The notes: generated by a model not told the origin, from the sequence alone. Numbered from the stretch's first letter, positions 16,926 through 27,002 are shown. The stretch: 64,000 bases of DNA from Nostoc paludosum FACHB-159 (GCF_014698835.1 NZ_JACJTU010000015.1:119313-183312), one strand, 5' to 3'. Made by a program: numbers and translations.

Positions 16926-18815
16926 TTACCTTTGGCGTAAGTATTTGAGAATGCCACTAGCGATCGCTTCTGCCATTCGATTTTGATACTCTGGCGATCC
17001 TAATCTCGGATTATCCTCGTAACCAGTCATATAACCTGTTTCCACTAAAATCGAGGGCATAGAGCTTTTCCGGAGAACGTAGAATCTAGCTTTGCGCGTT
17101 CCCCGGTCTTTAATGGTAGAGATGTTTTGCAAAATCGTATTACGAACTACTTCAGCCAGAGCATAACCACTGTCGTAATAATAGACTTCTAAGCCATTGA
17201 CAGTAGGGCGATTATCAACAGAATTAGCGTGAATGCTCACAAACAAAGTAGCATTAACTCGCTCGGCGATATCTACTCGTCCCTGAAGTTCTACGAAAAA
17301 GTCAGCATCTCGTGTTAATACTGCTTGTACACCATTTTGCTCTAAAATTGCTGCTACCCTTCTACCAATAGGCAAGACTACATCTTTTTCCAACAGTCCG
17401 CCCAAACCGGGGGCGCCTGAGTCCTTACCACCGTGTCCTGGGTCAATAACTACTAGCAATTTTCCATTAGGAACTGGGGGGCGTGGCCGTGGCTGGGATG
17501 TGGGGCGAGGATTATCTGTGGGGTTGGGGAATTGACCTTGGTTTGGTGATGGAAGCGGAGGTAAAACAATGGGGGGTATCTTACCAGACCGTCGTAATTC
17601 TAAAGCCAAAAGCTGGTCGCCCACTTGGTTGAGTTCGCCAATTTGCACTCCGGCTGCTGGTTGAATTAAGACGGTGACAGTGTTGGCTGGTTGTGGTTGC
17701 AGGCGAACGCGGAGGATAGGGCTATTAGGATTAAAAGTTGGTCCTTTAACTTTAGGAGCTAATCGAGCATTATTGATGGTGATGCGGAATAGACCAGAGG
17801 TTCTATCCCAGCCTCCTGTGGCAGATAAACTTTGGTCGGCTCTAATTAACAGTTGTGTGCCATTACCAGCTAGTTCTACAGACTCAATGGTGGCAGGTGA
17901 ATCGTTCGCAGATGATACAGAAGGTGGAGTATTGTTGCTTGGTAACTGGGCAATACCACGACTGGGCAGAACCACAAAACCACCAATAGTACTGGTAGTT
18001 GCCCGCCAGTCAGAACCATTTTTGTCCACCTGTAAGGTCATGCGAACAACAGACAGGCTACTTTCCAGTTGGGAGAATTGGATGCGACTGACCCCATAAC
18101 GATTAATTGGTACATCTCGCTGCTGGAGATTTGGTGAGAGAGTTGCACCAGCGATATCAATATTAATTAGCTGGCGATCGCTGCTACGATTTACCTTAAT
18201 CTGAGGGTTAGCGCCACTGGTGGCCACGAAAAAGCCATCGCCTGTAGTTCGTAAGCTTTCAATTTGAGTAACTCTAGCGACAACTGTTCCCCTATTCGGT
18301 GGATTAACGCTGTCGGTTGTCACCACATTATAAATATTTCTTGGAGATAACGCTGCTGTCGGTGTTCTTGGTGGAGTTACTGTAGCTATTTCTTGCTGTT
18401 GAGTAGTTCTTGCAGGTACATTTTCGGCTTCTGGCGTAGGTAATTGCACTATCCAGCGATCGCCAGTTGTACTTAGAAATTTCACTTGTTTGGGGTCTAA
18501 AGTATAACCAGGGGTCAATTCGACGACTATACGCGTTGTTTGTTCGTCAAACTGCCCGATGCGGATAGCGCTAATTGCACCACCGACTTGTTGGTTTAGC
18601 TGCGGACGCCCAAATGTCGTTCCTGGCAAATCAATTACCAGCCGAGTTGGGTTGAAAATTAACTGTGCTTGGGGTTGGACATCTCCCGCAGTATTAATTT
18701 CCAGTTTGTTTTGATTGGCATCAAAGCGCCAAGATTCTAGTCTCGCGGCCATTGCCGGCGACGACAGCATGAAGATAGTTCCAATAGTACTGGGTAGTAA
18801 CCAGCGTAATTTCAC
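16926..18815 (-). CDS. amiC2: AMIN-domain N-acetylmuramoyl-L-alanine amidase (AmiC2-like)
   Basis: 629 residues, GTG start with AGGAGAAAGGACT just upstream. It has a signal peptide (VKLRWLLPS...SSPAMAA), then two AMIN domains (about 25-130 and 310-410) that target septal peptidoglycan. A Pro-rich linker follows, then a C-terminal Amidase_3 zinc domain with IDPGHGGKDSGA, the Glu in LLEKDVVLP, SIHANS and a final VETGYMTG Glu. In Nostoc punctiforme AmiC2 makes the septal nanopore array used for cell-to-cell exchange. The name follows gene order: this is the second of the tandem pair. Confidence 0.88.
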   Translation of the reverse strand: MKLRWLLPSTIGTIFMLSSPAMAARLESWRFDANQNKLEINTAGDVQPQAQLIFNPTRLVIDLPGTTFGRPQLNQQVGGAISAIRIGQFDEQTTRIVVELTPGYTLDPKQVKFLSTTGDRWIVQLPTPEAENVPARTTQQQEIATVTPPRTPTAALSPRNIYNVVTTDSVNPPNRGTVVARVTQIESLRTTGDGFFVATSGANPQIKVNRSSDRQLINIDIAGATLSPNLQQRDVPINRYGVSRIQFSQLESSLSVVRMTLQVDKNGSDWRATTSTIGGFVVLPSRGIAQLPSNNTPPSVSSANDSPATIESVELAGNGTQLLIRADQSLSATGGWDRTSGLFRITINNARLAPKVKGPTFNPNSPILRVRLQPQPANTVTVLIQPAAGVQIGELNQVGDQLLALELRRSGKIPPIVLPPLPSPNQGQFPNPTDNPRPTSQPRPRPPVPNGKLLVVIDPGHGGKDSGAPGLGGLLEKDVVLPIGRRVAAILEQNGVQAVLTRDADFFVELQGRVDIAERVNATLFVSIHANSVDNRPTVNGLEVYYYDSGYALAEVVRNTILQNISTIKDRGTRKARFYVLRKSSMPSILVETGYMTGYEDNPRLGSPEYQNRMAEAIASGILKYLRQR

Positions 18816-19528
18816 AGTCCTTTCTCCTGATTCACATTCATGGGAGCCGTCAACATCTCAACATATTGGCAAATCCTCACACCGTCACCGCCTAGACTTG
18901 AGTTTTGCGCTGTTATTAAGACACAGCTAATGGCGTAAAATATAGCACGCTCATCCGATTTTGCCATGCCATTAGCCCATATATAGGATTCCTATTTGAT
19001 TTTTGAACTTACTCGTAGAGTCAGGCAATGGAGAATAGGCAATAGATAAACATTAGGGACTTCCAAATAAAAATATCCTATCGCTTTGGTGGCACGGGCT
19101 AGGGAGCTTTTAGCTGGAGGAGGGAAAGTAGCTTGGAAGCAGTAAAATTAGATAATTTATTTTTTGGAATTCCCTTAATTGCCTCTTGCCTGTTACCTGT
19201 TGCCTTTAGGTGTACGGTATTTTTTCACAAATTAAATTGGATTGCTATAAATTAGACGTACAAAGCATCAGATGACAATAGCAAACAAGCGACTCTTGTT
19301 CCGCCGCAAGAATACCTAAATTTTTTAGGTAAAGTACAAAAAATAGGTAATTTTTTGCCTACAACTGAGTAATTAGAATTATGCCAGTTGGGAGTTTGAG
19401 GTTGTGATGAGTCTAGGTGAGATAAATTTGTTCTCAACACTAGCAATATCGTCATGATAATCACTATTAAATTGTATAAATTTAGTAATCATTTAGATTT
19501 ATTTACTCAAAAATATAGACATAATTAC
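18816..19528. other. Gap between the tandem amidase genes
   Basis: No gene is supported; a 70-codon frame on the minus strand lacks coding character. Bases 18841-18907, just upstream of amiC2, match a block upstream of amiC1 (see the duplicated upstream block), so part of the promoter was copied with the gene. Confidence 0.55.
18851..18907 (-). promoter_or_regulatory. Upstream block shared by amiC1 and amiC2
   Basis: The block containing cacaccgtcaccgcctagac here (35-90 bases before the amiC2 GTG) recurs as cacaccgtcaccacctaaac at about 21611-21630, 180-235 bases before amiC1. The amiC1 copy is separated from its gene by about 145 extra bases. Conservation outside the coding region suggests a shared promoter or operator; no box was assigned. 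Confidence 0.5.
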
Positions 19529-21406
19529 TTATCTTCTCTTCAGGTATTGCAGGATGCCACGAGCGATCGCTTCTGCCATTTGATTCTGGTAAGCTGAGCT
19601 TCTGAGTTTAGCGTTATCCTCTCGACCAGTCAAATAACCTGTTTCTACGAGAATCGAAGGCATGGAACTTTTTCTGAGGACATAAAATCTGGCTCGACGC
19701 ACTCCCCGATCTCTGATATTTATGCTTTGGAGAATACTGTTATGGACAATGCGAGCTAAACCCAAACCACTATCGTAATAGTAGGTTTCCAAGCCACTGA
19801 CATCCGGACGCCCCGCACCTGCTGAATTAGCATGGATGCTAACAAATACATCAGCATTAGCTCGCTCTGCTAATTGCACTCGTCCCGGAAGGGTGACAAA
19901 ATAGTCAGAATCTCGCGTCATAACTACTTGGACGCCATTTTGCTGCAAAATCTGAGCTATTTTTTTACCAATAGGCAAGATGATGTCTTTTTCCCGTACT
20001 CCGCCAATACCGACTGCTCCTGAGTCTTTACCGCCATGCCCTGGGTCAATGATGACTACCACTCGTCCATTAGTAATTGGGCGTTGTGGTTGCCTTGCAG
20101 GTTGGGGATTGGGATTATTTGGGTCTGGGAATGGGCCCCGGTTTATCGGTGGTAATGGAGGTACAGTATAAGGGGGTCTGCCAGGAAGTGTGACAACTCG
20201 ACGAGAACCTTGTATTGGTAGAGCCAAGAGCTGGTCACTGATGCGATTGGGTTGACCAAGTTGCACTCCGGCTGCTGGTTGAACTAAGACAACAACTGTG
20301 TTGGGTGCTTGGGATTGCAGGCGTACCCGCAGAATGGGGCTATTGGGAGCAAAGGTAGGGCCCGTGACTCTGGGAGCTAACTTAGCATTGGGAATTGTGA
20401 TGCGGAATAGACCAGAGTTTCTATCCCAAACTCCTGTAGCAGATACTGTTTGGTCAGCTCTAATCAGCAGTTGTGTACCATTATCAGCCAGTACCACCGA
20501 CTCAATTGTAGCTGGTGAGTCGTTAGCCAATGGTCGGCTGGGAAAAGAAACAGGTTCTGACCCATCGTCAGAATTATTATTTCCAGGTAATGTCACAACA
20601 CGAGTAGGTAGAACTACTAAACCAGTATTACCACTTTTAGTTGCTCGCCAGTCTGGGCTATTTTTATCTACCCGCAAAGTGAAACGAACACCAGGGGGTT
20701 GACTTCGTAGTTGGGTAAATTCAACACGGCTAACCCCGAACTTGTTAACGGACTGATTACTTTGCTGTATTAGGCGTGGTGATAAAGATGCGCCAGAGAT
20801 ATCTATAAAAACACTAGCACGATCGCGGCTGCGAACTACCTGAATCGGAGGATTTGCACCGCTGGTGCGGAGGAAAAATCCATCACCTGTGACTTGTAGG
20901 CTCTCAATTTGTGTTGCAGATCGGGGAGTGGTGACGACTCTTGAGAGTTCGGGTTGAGGACTAGAGTCTGGGGTTACTACACTGTAAATATTTGTTGGAG
21001 GTGATGCTGTTCTATCAACTTCTGGCCTGGGCAATTGCACTGTCCAGCGATCGCCAGTTGTTCCCACAAATTGCACTCGTTTGGGGTCTAAAGTATAACC
21101 AGGGGTCAATTCGACCACTATACGTGTTGTTTCTGTATCAAACTGCCCAACACGGATATAACGAATACCATTACCCACCTGTTGGGTGACCTGGGGACGC
21201 CCAAAGGTCGTTCCTGGCAAATCAATGACCAACCGAGTCGGGTTGAAAATTAGTTGTGCTTGGGGTTGAACATCCCCGACAGTATTAATTTCCAGTTTGT
21301 TCTGATTGGCATCAAAGCGCCAAGATTCTAATCTTGCCGCCATTGCAGGCGACGATAGCATCAAGATAGTTCCAATAGCGCTGGGTAGTAACCAGTGTAA
21401 TTTCAC
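19529..21406 (-). CDS. amiC1: AMIN-domain N-acetylmuramoyl-L-alanine amidase (AmiC1-like)
   Basis: 625 residues from the GTG at 21406, chosen because VKLHWLLPSAIG parallels the amiC2 start and is preceded by AGGAGAAAGGACT; the open frame runs 20 codons further up without support. Architecture equals amiC2: signal peptide, two AMIN domains, a Pro/Asn-rich linker, and Amidase_3 with IDPGHGGKDSGAVG, VREKDIILP, SIHANS and ILVETGYLTG. In Anabaena PCC 7120 the corresponding gene (amiC1/hcwA) is needed for filament communication and heterocyst development. Strong similarity over the full length shows tandem duplication. Confidence 0.88.
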   Translation of the reverse strand: MKLHWLLPSAIGTILMLSSPAMAARLESWRFDANQNKLEINTVGDVQPQAQLIFNPTRLVIDLPGTTFGRPQVTQQVGNGIRYIRVGQFDTETTRIVVELTPGYTLDPKRVQFVGTTGDRWTVQLPRPEVDRTASPPTNIYSVVTPDSSPQPELSRVVTTPRSATQIESLQVTGDGFFLRTSGANPPIQVVRSRDRASVFIDISGASLSPRLIQQSNQSVNKFGVSRVEFTQLRSQPPGVRFTLRVDKNSPDWRATKSGNTGLVVLPTRVVTLPGNNNSDDGSEPVSFPSRPLANDSPATIESVVLADNGTQLLIRADQTVSATGVWDRNSGLFRITIPNAKLAPRVTGPTFAPNSPILRVRLQSQAPNTVVVLVQPAAGVQLGQPNRISDQLLALPIQGSRRVVTLPGRPPYTVPPLPPINRGPFPDPNNPNPQPARQPQRPITNGRVVVIIDPGHGGKDSGAVGIGGVREKDIILPIGKKIAQILQQNGVQVVMTRDSDYFVTLPGRVQLAERANADVFVSIHANSAGAGRPDVSGLETYYYDSGLGLARIVHNSILQSINIRDRGVRRARFYVLRKSSMPSILVETGYLTGREDNAKLRSSAYQNQMAEAIARGILQYLKRR

Positions 21407-22282
21407 AGTCCTTTCTCCTAATTCACATTCATGGGAGCCTTCAGTAGTGCTGAGTATATAGTCCAAAGTTACTAAAATTCACATTTCAACAAGCCTAAAC
21501 GCTGGTGTAACTCTTGGATTAGATCGCCAAATAATAGTTTTGTGCTTTATTTGACTTATTTCATTGCTCAGCCCTGCTTGGGTCAATATCTCAACTCATT
21601 GCTAAATCATCACACCGTCACCACCTAAACTTGAGCTTTGATGCCTTTTTTAATTAAAATGGTATAAAGGCACACTTCAATCAATATGATTTATCAGCAA
21701 AAGATTGCCAAGTTTGATATCGGGATTTAGATCCAGGTGAAAGCTTTCACCTATAGAGGTGGGCGACTCTGACTCCCAATAAAACTAGATAACTGATAAC
21801 TGTTTGTTGTTTGTTGCCATTGATGCACTAAGTAAATAATTCCCACTACTGTCAGTGAATCTAGCTTTTTTGATGGGTAGCTACTCCCCAATTACTTGAA
21901 AAATCTTCAAATTAAGAGTGATAAGAATCTGCTTTCTAAAATCGTAACTTTCACTTTGGGTGGAGTAGAGAGTAGGGAGTAGGGAAGAGAAATTTATAAA
22001 TTACGCTTCTGGATATAAATTGGTATGAGGAGCAGGTGAAAAGTAGAAATAAGTAACATTCCGAATACTAGTAGAAACTATAAACAAACGACAATTTTAT
22101 AATCACACGGGACGGAGATTTGGGGAGAGAAGTTTCCAATGTCAGCAGAGAGATGGGGCAGAGGAGCGGAGGGGGAAAAATTCTTAACTCAGCACTCTCA
22201 ATGCCCAATACCCCATGACGGCAGTTGCTCCACTTGAGGAGACCCCTACGTACCTGTCACTGCCTCCCCAATGCCCCAGCGA
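21407..22282. other. Gap upstream of amiC1
   Basis: No gene is supported. It holds the copied upstream block near 21584-21640, an exact 18-base palindrome at 21735-21752, and low-complexity repeats from about 22140 (agatggggcagaggagcgg) before the convergent-side end of the antiporter gene. Confidence 0.55.
21735..21752. promoter_or_regulatory. Perfect 18-base palindrome upstream of amiC1
   Basis: AGGTGAAAGCTTTCACCT reads identically on both strands. It lies about 330 bases before the amiC1 start. It could be an operator for a dimeric regulator or a short RNA hairpin; nothing in the sequence decides. Confidence 0.4.
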
Positions 22283-23737
22283 TTAACTATCGCGAGATTC
22301 TGTGGTTTTTTCTGTCACTGATACCTTCGACTGGGGTGGTTCGATTACCAGCGATGTTCCAGAAGCACCATCTAAAACTAGTTGCTCTGACCCTGCGGTT
22401 TTTGGTTCTGGAAATACAAATCGTAACAAGGGAGGAGCTAAAAAGGTGGTTAAGATAACCATCATAATAATCGCTGCCCCCAGTGGCTTGGAAAGAACGC
22501 CGCTAGCAGCGCCAACACCAGCAAATACTAATCCAACTTCGCCTCTAGGAATCATTCCCACACCGATCGCTAAACGGTTGATTTCCGGTTGACCAAACAC
22601 GCTTAAACCTGTGATTACTTTACCAATGATGGCTACTATAATCAGGAAAGTTGCCATAATTAAGCCTTCTCGATTATCGGGAATCGCTGGGTTTAGGACT
22701 CCCAAATCGGTTTTTGCACCAACGGTGACAAAGAAAATTGGCACCAGCATATCGGCAATGGGACAGACTTGCGTTTGCAGTTCTTTACGCTTATCTGTTT
22801 CTTCTAGGACTAAACCTGCGGCAAAAGCTCCCAGAATTGCTTCTAAGTGGATGACGGCGGCCAGATATGCCATTGCAAAGGCGAAGACGAATGCTGGTAT
22901 CACAACTCCACCGCGTGTTTTAAGATGGTTAGCGATCGCCACAAAAGACCTATTGAAAACATTCCCTAGCAAGATTGCTCCCAAAATAAAACCAGTGGCA
23001 CTGATAATCAAATAAATGACTTTGCCAACATCCACTACACCATCTTTAGCTAAACTGGCAACTACCGCTAAGACGATGATTCCTAGCACATCGTCAATCA
23101 CAGCAGCACCGAGAATAATCTGCCCTTCTTTAGAATTGAGTCGCCCCAGTTCTGATAGCACTTTGGAAGTAATCCCAATACTAGTAGCAGTCAAAGCCGC
23201 CCCCGCAAAAATCGCCGGCACAGCGCTGATACCAAACAAAGTCATCAGTCCCACAGTACCAGCGGCAAAGGGTACTGCTACCCCCACCACTGCAACGACG
23301 GTGGCTTGGATACCCACTGCCATTAAGTCTTTTAAGTTGGACTCCAAACCGATTTCAAACAGCAGGATGATCACGCCCAATTCTGCCAAAACGGAAACGA
23401 CCTCAGACTGTGCTGCAAACACCGCTGGAGTCGCTTCGGGAGATAAACCAGCTGTAGTTTGCAAAAAGGTCATAATCAACGAATTAGAAGCCTCTGTGCC
23501 GCCTTCTGGAAATACCAAAAGATGCAAAACAGAGACACCAACTACCACACCACCTACGAGTTCGCCTAAGACAGGCGGCAAACCCAGTTTGTTGGATAAC
23601 TCGCCACCAACTTTGCTGGCGAGGTAAACGACTACTAAGCTTAGTAGCACTGCTGCTACTACCATTGAACTGTCTGCGGCTTCTGTTGCGCTAGCCAGCA
23701 GAGGAAAAGAGAAGTTGATTGGATTTAACAAATGCAT
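22283..23737 (-). CDS. CPA2-type Na+(K+)/H+ antiporter
   Basis: 484 residues, a polytopic membrane protein with about 12 hydrophobic segments. It shows KefB/NapA-family features: LGLPPVLGELVGGVVVG, FEIGLESNLKDL, the TATSIGITSKVLSELG stretch and AAVIDDVLGIIVLAV with the paired aspartates that carry ions in CPA2 carriers. The C-terminal tail is about 45 polar residues and has no nucleotide-binding RCK domain. In Synechocystis the closest relative by character is NhaS3, a thylakoid antiporter, but ion choice cannot be read here. Confidence 0.85.
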   Translation of the reverse strand: MHLLNPINFSFPLLASATEAADSSMVVAAVLLSLVVVYLASKVGGELSNKLGLPPVLGELVGGVVVGVSVLHLLVFPEGGTEASNSLIMTFLQTTAGLSPEATPAVFAAQSEVVSVLAELGVIILLFEIGLESNLKDLMAVGIQATVVAVVGVAVPFAAGTVGLMTLFGISAVPAIFAGAALTATSIGITSKVLSELGRLNSKEGQIILGAAVIDDVLGIIVLAVVASLAKDGVVDVGKVIYLIISATGFILGAILLGNVFNRSFVAIANHLKTRGGVVIPAFVFAFAMAYLAAVIHLEAILGAFAAGLVLEETDKRKELQTQVCPIADMLVPIFFVTVGAKTDLGVLNPAIPDNREGLIMATFLIIVAIIGKVITGLSVFGQPEINRLAIGVGMIPRGEVGLVFAGVGAASGVLSKPLGAAIIMMVILTTFLAPPLLRFVFPEPKTAGSEQLVLDGASGTSLVIEPPQSKVSVTEKTTESRDS

Positions 23738-23824
23738 TGGGTTCTGTGAAAATCCTTCTCTTTGATTTTGACGCGTTTCTGAAAAACATCTGTCTTTCGA
23801 TACGAAATTTGCAGCTTCTAAGAC

Positions 23825-24238
23825 TTAATCTGTGCCATTTGTCATATCTATCAAGCGCTGCCAATAGACTTGAGAAACCGGAACTACAGACAATCTCGGA
23901 AGTCGCAGCAAGTCAAAGTCTGTAAATTTTTCATCCTGCTTAATTTGCCCTAAAGTCACAGGTTGCTGTACTCTTTGCACTGCCCGCACATCCACAACTA
24001 CCCGTTTGCTATCGTTGAGTGCTGGATCGATATAAGGTTGGCTAATTATTTCTGCTATACCTATAAGTTGTCGTTCTTTGCCTGTGTGATAAATCAACGC
24101 CAAGTCCCCAATTAGCATGGTGCGTAGATGTTTGAGGGCTAGAGAATTGTTGACTCCATCCCAAATTGTACTGCCGTCCCGTTCCAAATCGAAGTAAGAA
24201 TAATTTTCTGGTTCAGTTTTCAGCAGCCAATACGCCAT
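23825..24238 (-). CDS. EVE-domain protein
   Basis: 137 residues from the ATG at 24238 (MAYWLLKTEPENYSYFDLER); a start five codons earlier is less typical. The whole protein is one EVE domain, a PUA-like fold: KTEPENYSY, WDGVNN, ALIYHTGKERQLIGIAEI. EVE domains read modified bases in DNA or RNA, and human THYN1 is a relative. The substrate here is unknown. It is divergent from the SIMPL-domain gene and follows no obvious operon. Confidence 0.88.
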   Translation of the reverse strand: MAYWLLKTEPENYSYFDLERDGSTIWDGVNNSLALKHLRTMLIGDLALIYHTGKERQLIGIAEIISQPYIDPALNDSKRVVVDVRAVQRVQQPVTLGQIKQDEKFTDFDLLRLPRLSVVPVSQVYWQRLIDMTNGTD

Positions 24239-24459
24239 ACCCAAATCTCCCAAAAGATTAATGTAATCTTTTTAGTTTCCAAAAATGTAACCATTCCCGC
24301 TTTTGATTCTGGTGGTGTCAAAGTATAAACATACAAATCGTATCTAGCGATCGCATTTGAATTATGAAAAACTTGTGGTGGCTGTTAACTTTCAACAGTC
24401 ACCAGAGGATTGCTACATACGCTTAATTAAAAATATTTGTTCTGAGGAGTGCAAATCTT

Positions 24460-25212
24460 ATGACTAGAGCCGCTTTACCCGGTTCGCTGTTTCCATCTGC
24501 AAATTTGTGGAAAATACTGTCTTTAACTTTGCTTTTATGTACAACTTTTACACTACCGCCTGCATTGGCACAAGAAAAGGAGAAATTGTGGCGAACCTTG
24601 ACTGTTAATGGTCGGGGAACGCAAGAAATTCCCACAACCATATCCCAAGTCAGTTTAGGAGTGGAAATTCAGGCTAAAACTGCACAGGAAGCACAGCAAG
24701 AAGCCGCCCGCAGGTCATCGGCTGTGGTTGCGTTTCTGAAAAACCAAAATGTGGACAAATTACAAACCACTGGTATCCGGCTCAACCCAGTTTATAGCTA
24801 CAACAATAATGTACAGCGGATTACAGGCTATGCTGCCAATAACACCGTGAGTTTTCGCATTCCCATTGAGCAAACTGGTACCTTATTAGATGGTGCAGTG
24901 AAAGCCGGCGCAACACAAATTGACGGTATTAGTTTTGTTGCCAATGATGAAGCGATTACTAGGGCGCAAAATGATGCATTAGCAGAAGCTACCCAAAATG
25001 CTCGACAGCAAGCTAATGCCGTTTTCAGCGCCTTGGGTTTGTCACCAAAAGAAGTGGTAAGCATTGAAGTTAATAATGCCACTCCCCCTCCACGACCTGT
25101 TTTATATCGTGCTGAGGCTGCTAAATTGCAGAATGCAGCTGATGTTTCCACTCCTGTAGTTGGTGGCGAACAGGAAGTAGAAGCATCTGTAACGTTGCAA
25201 ATTAGTTATTAG
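24460..25212 (+). CDS. Secreted SIMPL-domain (DUF541) protein
   Basis: 250 residues with a signal peptide (SLTLLLCTTFTLPPALAQ) and a SIMPL domain over the rest: LTVNGRGTQEIPTTISQVSLG at the start, then RITGYAANNTVSFRIP, and SPKEVVSIEVNNATPPP. Family members are periplasmic proteins of unclear role; E. coli YggE lowers oxidative stress. The start ATG at 24460 gives a charged N-region. A hairpin terminator follows at 25224-25256, shared with convergent ssb. Confidence 0.85.
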   Translation: MTRAALPGSLFPSANLWKILSLTLLLCTTFTLPPALAQEKEKLWRTLTVNGRGTQEIPTTISQVSLGVEIQAKTAQEAQQEAARRSSAVVAFLKNQNVDKLQTTGIRLNPVYSYNNNVQRITGYAANNTVSFRIPIEQTGTLLDGAVKAGATQIDGISFVANDEAITRAQNDALAEATQNARQQANAVFSALGLSPKEVVSIEVNNATPPPRPVLYRAEAAKLQNAADVSTPVVGGEQEVEASVTLQISY

Positions 25213-25223
25213 TTATTAGTCAT

Positions 25224-25256
25224 TAGTCATTAGTCTTTTGTCGTGACTAATGACTA
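25224..25256. terminator. Bidirectional hairpin between SIMPL gene and ssb
   Basis: TAGTCATTAGTC (25224-25235) and GACTAATGACTA (25245-25256) form a perfect 12-base stem with a 9-base loop holding TTTTG. It is built from tagtcat-type tandem repeats and sits between two convergent stop codons 52 bases apart. Confidence 0.7.
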
Positions 25257-25264
25257 TTGAGCAA

Positions 25265-25624
25265 TTAGAAATTATCTGGCGAAAAATCTCCGCCCCCTTC
25301 GCCATCGCGTTTAGAACCTAATAAATCTAATTGATCTACTTGGATCACCGGTGAAGAACGGTTTGCTCCAGTTTGGCGATCGCTCCATGTGTCAAACTTT
25401 AAGGAACCTTTGACTGCAATTTGTCTACCTTTACGTACATAATTGCCTGCCACCTCTGCCGTTTTTCCCCATAGTTCCAAATTAAACCAATCAGTATGTT
25501 CGCCTTCCTTAGTACGGCGATTCACAGCTAGTGTCAATCTACACTTAACACTACCAGATTCAAAATATTTCATCTCTGGGTCGCCGCCTACACGGCCAAT
25601 GAGGGTGACAACATTGATACTCAT
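25265..25624 (-). CDS. ssb: Single-stranded DNA-binding protein
   Basis: 119 residues with an OB-fold (MSINVVTLIGRVGGDPEMKYF; DWFNLELWGKTAEVAGNYVRKG; GSLKFDTWSDR). The tail is short and ends SPDNF, a weak version of the acidic DDDIPF-like tip that binds repair partners. The length is under the usual 150-180 residues, as seen for short cyanobacterial SSBs. It is divergent from mreB, a pairing also seen in Anabaena. Confidence 0.92.
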   Translation of the reverse strand: MSINVVTLIGRVGGDPEMKYFESGSVKCRLTLAVNRRTKEGEHTDWFNLELWGKTAEVAGNYVRKGRQIAVKGSLKFDTWSDRQTGANRSSPVIQVDQLDLLGSKRDGEGGGDFSPDNF

Positions 25625-25958
25625 GTGCGTTACCTTTTAGTACAATTGTACCTATTAATCTAGACTCTCATCATAGCTAATTGTCAAACTATTGAAAATA
25701 ATGCGTTAAAGAGTTAACAATATGATTGAATTGAAAAATTATACATAAAACTGGGGGAAACACATAAAAGTATACGGATATACTAAGTCAACGAGAGAAT
25801 ATCAAAAAATAGATGCCTGAGACATAGTAAATATTGCTGGGAATTATATAAAAATATAGTCTAGTTTACTGGACTCAGGATAGAAACGAATAGCATATAA
25901 CACTATTAACTCTTAACTGTTGTAGTCAAAAAGTAGCACATAGGGGGCTTAGAGACGC
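25625..25958. other. Divergent control region between ssb and mreB
   Basis: 334 bases of AT-rich sequence without a gene. Promoters for both ssb and the mreBCD operon must lie in it. No confident -10/-35 boxes were assigned. Confidence 0.5.
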
Positions 25959-27002
25959 GTGGGTCTTTTCAGGAACTTTCGCACATCATGGGATATGGGT
26001 ATCGACCTCGGTACCGCTAACACCCTTGTTTATGTATCTGGTAAAGGTATTGTACTCCAAGAGCCTTCAGTGGTTGCCATCGATCAAAATGAAAAGGTGG
26101 CCTTGGCTGTAGGAGAAGAAGCCAAGAAAATGCTCGGTCGGACGCCTGGAAATGTGATTGCTCTCCGCCCCCTGCGCGATGGCGTAATCGCTGACTTCGA
26201 GGTTGCCGAGCTGATGCTCAAAAGCTTTATTCAACGTGTAAATGAAGGTCGATCCCTGATTTTACCGAGGATTGTCATTGGCATTCCCAGCGGCGTCACA
26301 GGAGTAGAAAGGCGAGCTGTGATGGATGCAGCTCAACAAGCTGGCGCAAGGGAAGTTTACTTAATTGATGAACCTGTAGCAGCGGCAATTGGAGCAGGAC
26401 TACCTGTTACTGAGCCTACTGGTAACATGATCATTGACATTGGTGGCGGCACCACAGAAGTTGCAGTCCTAAGTCTTCAAGGTACGGTGCTGAGCGAATC
26501 AGTACGCATTGCTGGGGATGAACTAACTGAATCAATCGTTCAGTATCTGAAGAAAATGCACAACTTAGTGATTGGTGAACGTACTGCCGAGGAAATAAAG
26601 ATTCGCCTTGGTTCTGCGTATCCCACTAACGATGATAACGATCTGATGATGGAAGTCCGGGGCTTACACTTACTTTCTGGTCTGCCACGAACTGTAACAA
26701 TCAAAGGCCCAGAAATCCGTGAAAGTATGCTCGAACCCTTATCGGTAATTGTAGAAGCTGTGAAGCGAACATTGGAACGCACGCCTCCAGAACTAGCAGC
26801 AGACATTATTGACAGAGGTATTATGCTGGCTGGTGGTGGTGCTTTGCTCAAAGGTATAGATACCCTGATTAGCCATGAAACAGGGATTGTCACCCACATT
26901 GCCGCCGATCCTTTAAGCTGTGTTGTGCTGGGGACAGGCCGTGTGTTAGAAAACTTTAAGCAAATGGAACGAGTTTTCAGCGCCCGCTCTCGCAATATGT
27001 AG
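25959..27002 (+). CDS. mreB: Rod-shape actin homologue MreB
   Basis: 347 residues, GTG start (MGLFRNFRTSWDMGIDLGTA). Actin-fold signatures include GIDLGTANTLVYV (phosphate 1), IDIGGGTTEVAVLS (phosphate 2) and LAGGGALLKGIDTL (adenosine site). MreB polymerises under the membrane and directs side-wall synthesis. It heads a mreB-mreC-mreD operon with 98 and 26 bases between genes. In Anabaena this operon controls cell shape rather than septation. Confidence 0.96.
   Translation: MGLFRNFRTSWDMGIDLGTANTLVYVSGKGIVLQEPSVVAIDQNEKVALAVGEEAKKMLGRTPGNVIALRPLRDGVIADFEVAELMLKSFIQRVNEGRSLILPRIVIGIPSGVTGVERRAVMDAAQQAGAREVYLIDEPVAAAIGAGLPVTEPTGNMIIDIGGGTTEVAVLSLQGTVLSESVRIAGDELTESIVQYLKKMHNLVIGERTAEEIKIRLGSAYPTNDDNDLMMEVRGLHLLSGLPRTVTIKGPEIRESMLEPLSVIVEAVKRTLERTPPELAADIIDRGIMLAGGGALLKGIDTLISHETGIVTHIAADPLSCVVLGTGRVLENFKQMERVFSARSRNM

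Noticed and set aside
19252..19464. 70-codon frame between the amidase genes
   Set aside because: No coding features; AT-rich low-complexity sequence.
22611..23627. Long plus-strand frames opposite the CPA2 antiporter gene
   Set aside because: They are shadows of the membrane protein on the other strand; composition is Thr/Pro/Ala-rich as expected from complement of hydrophobic codons.
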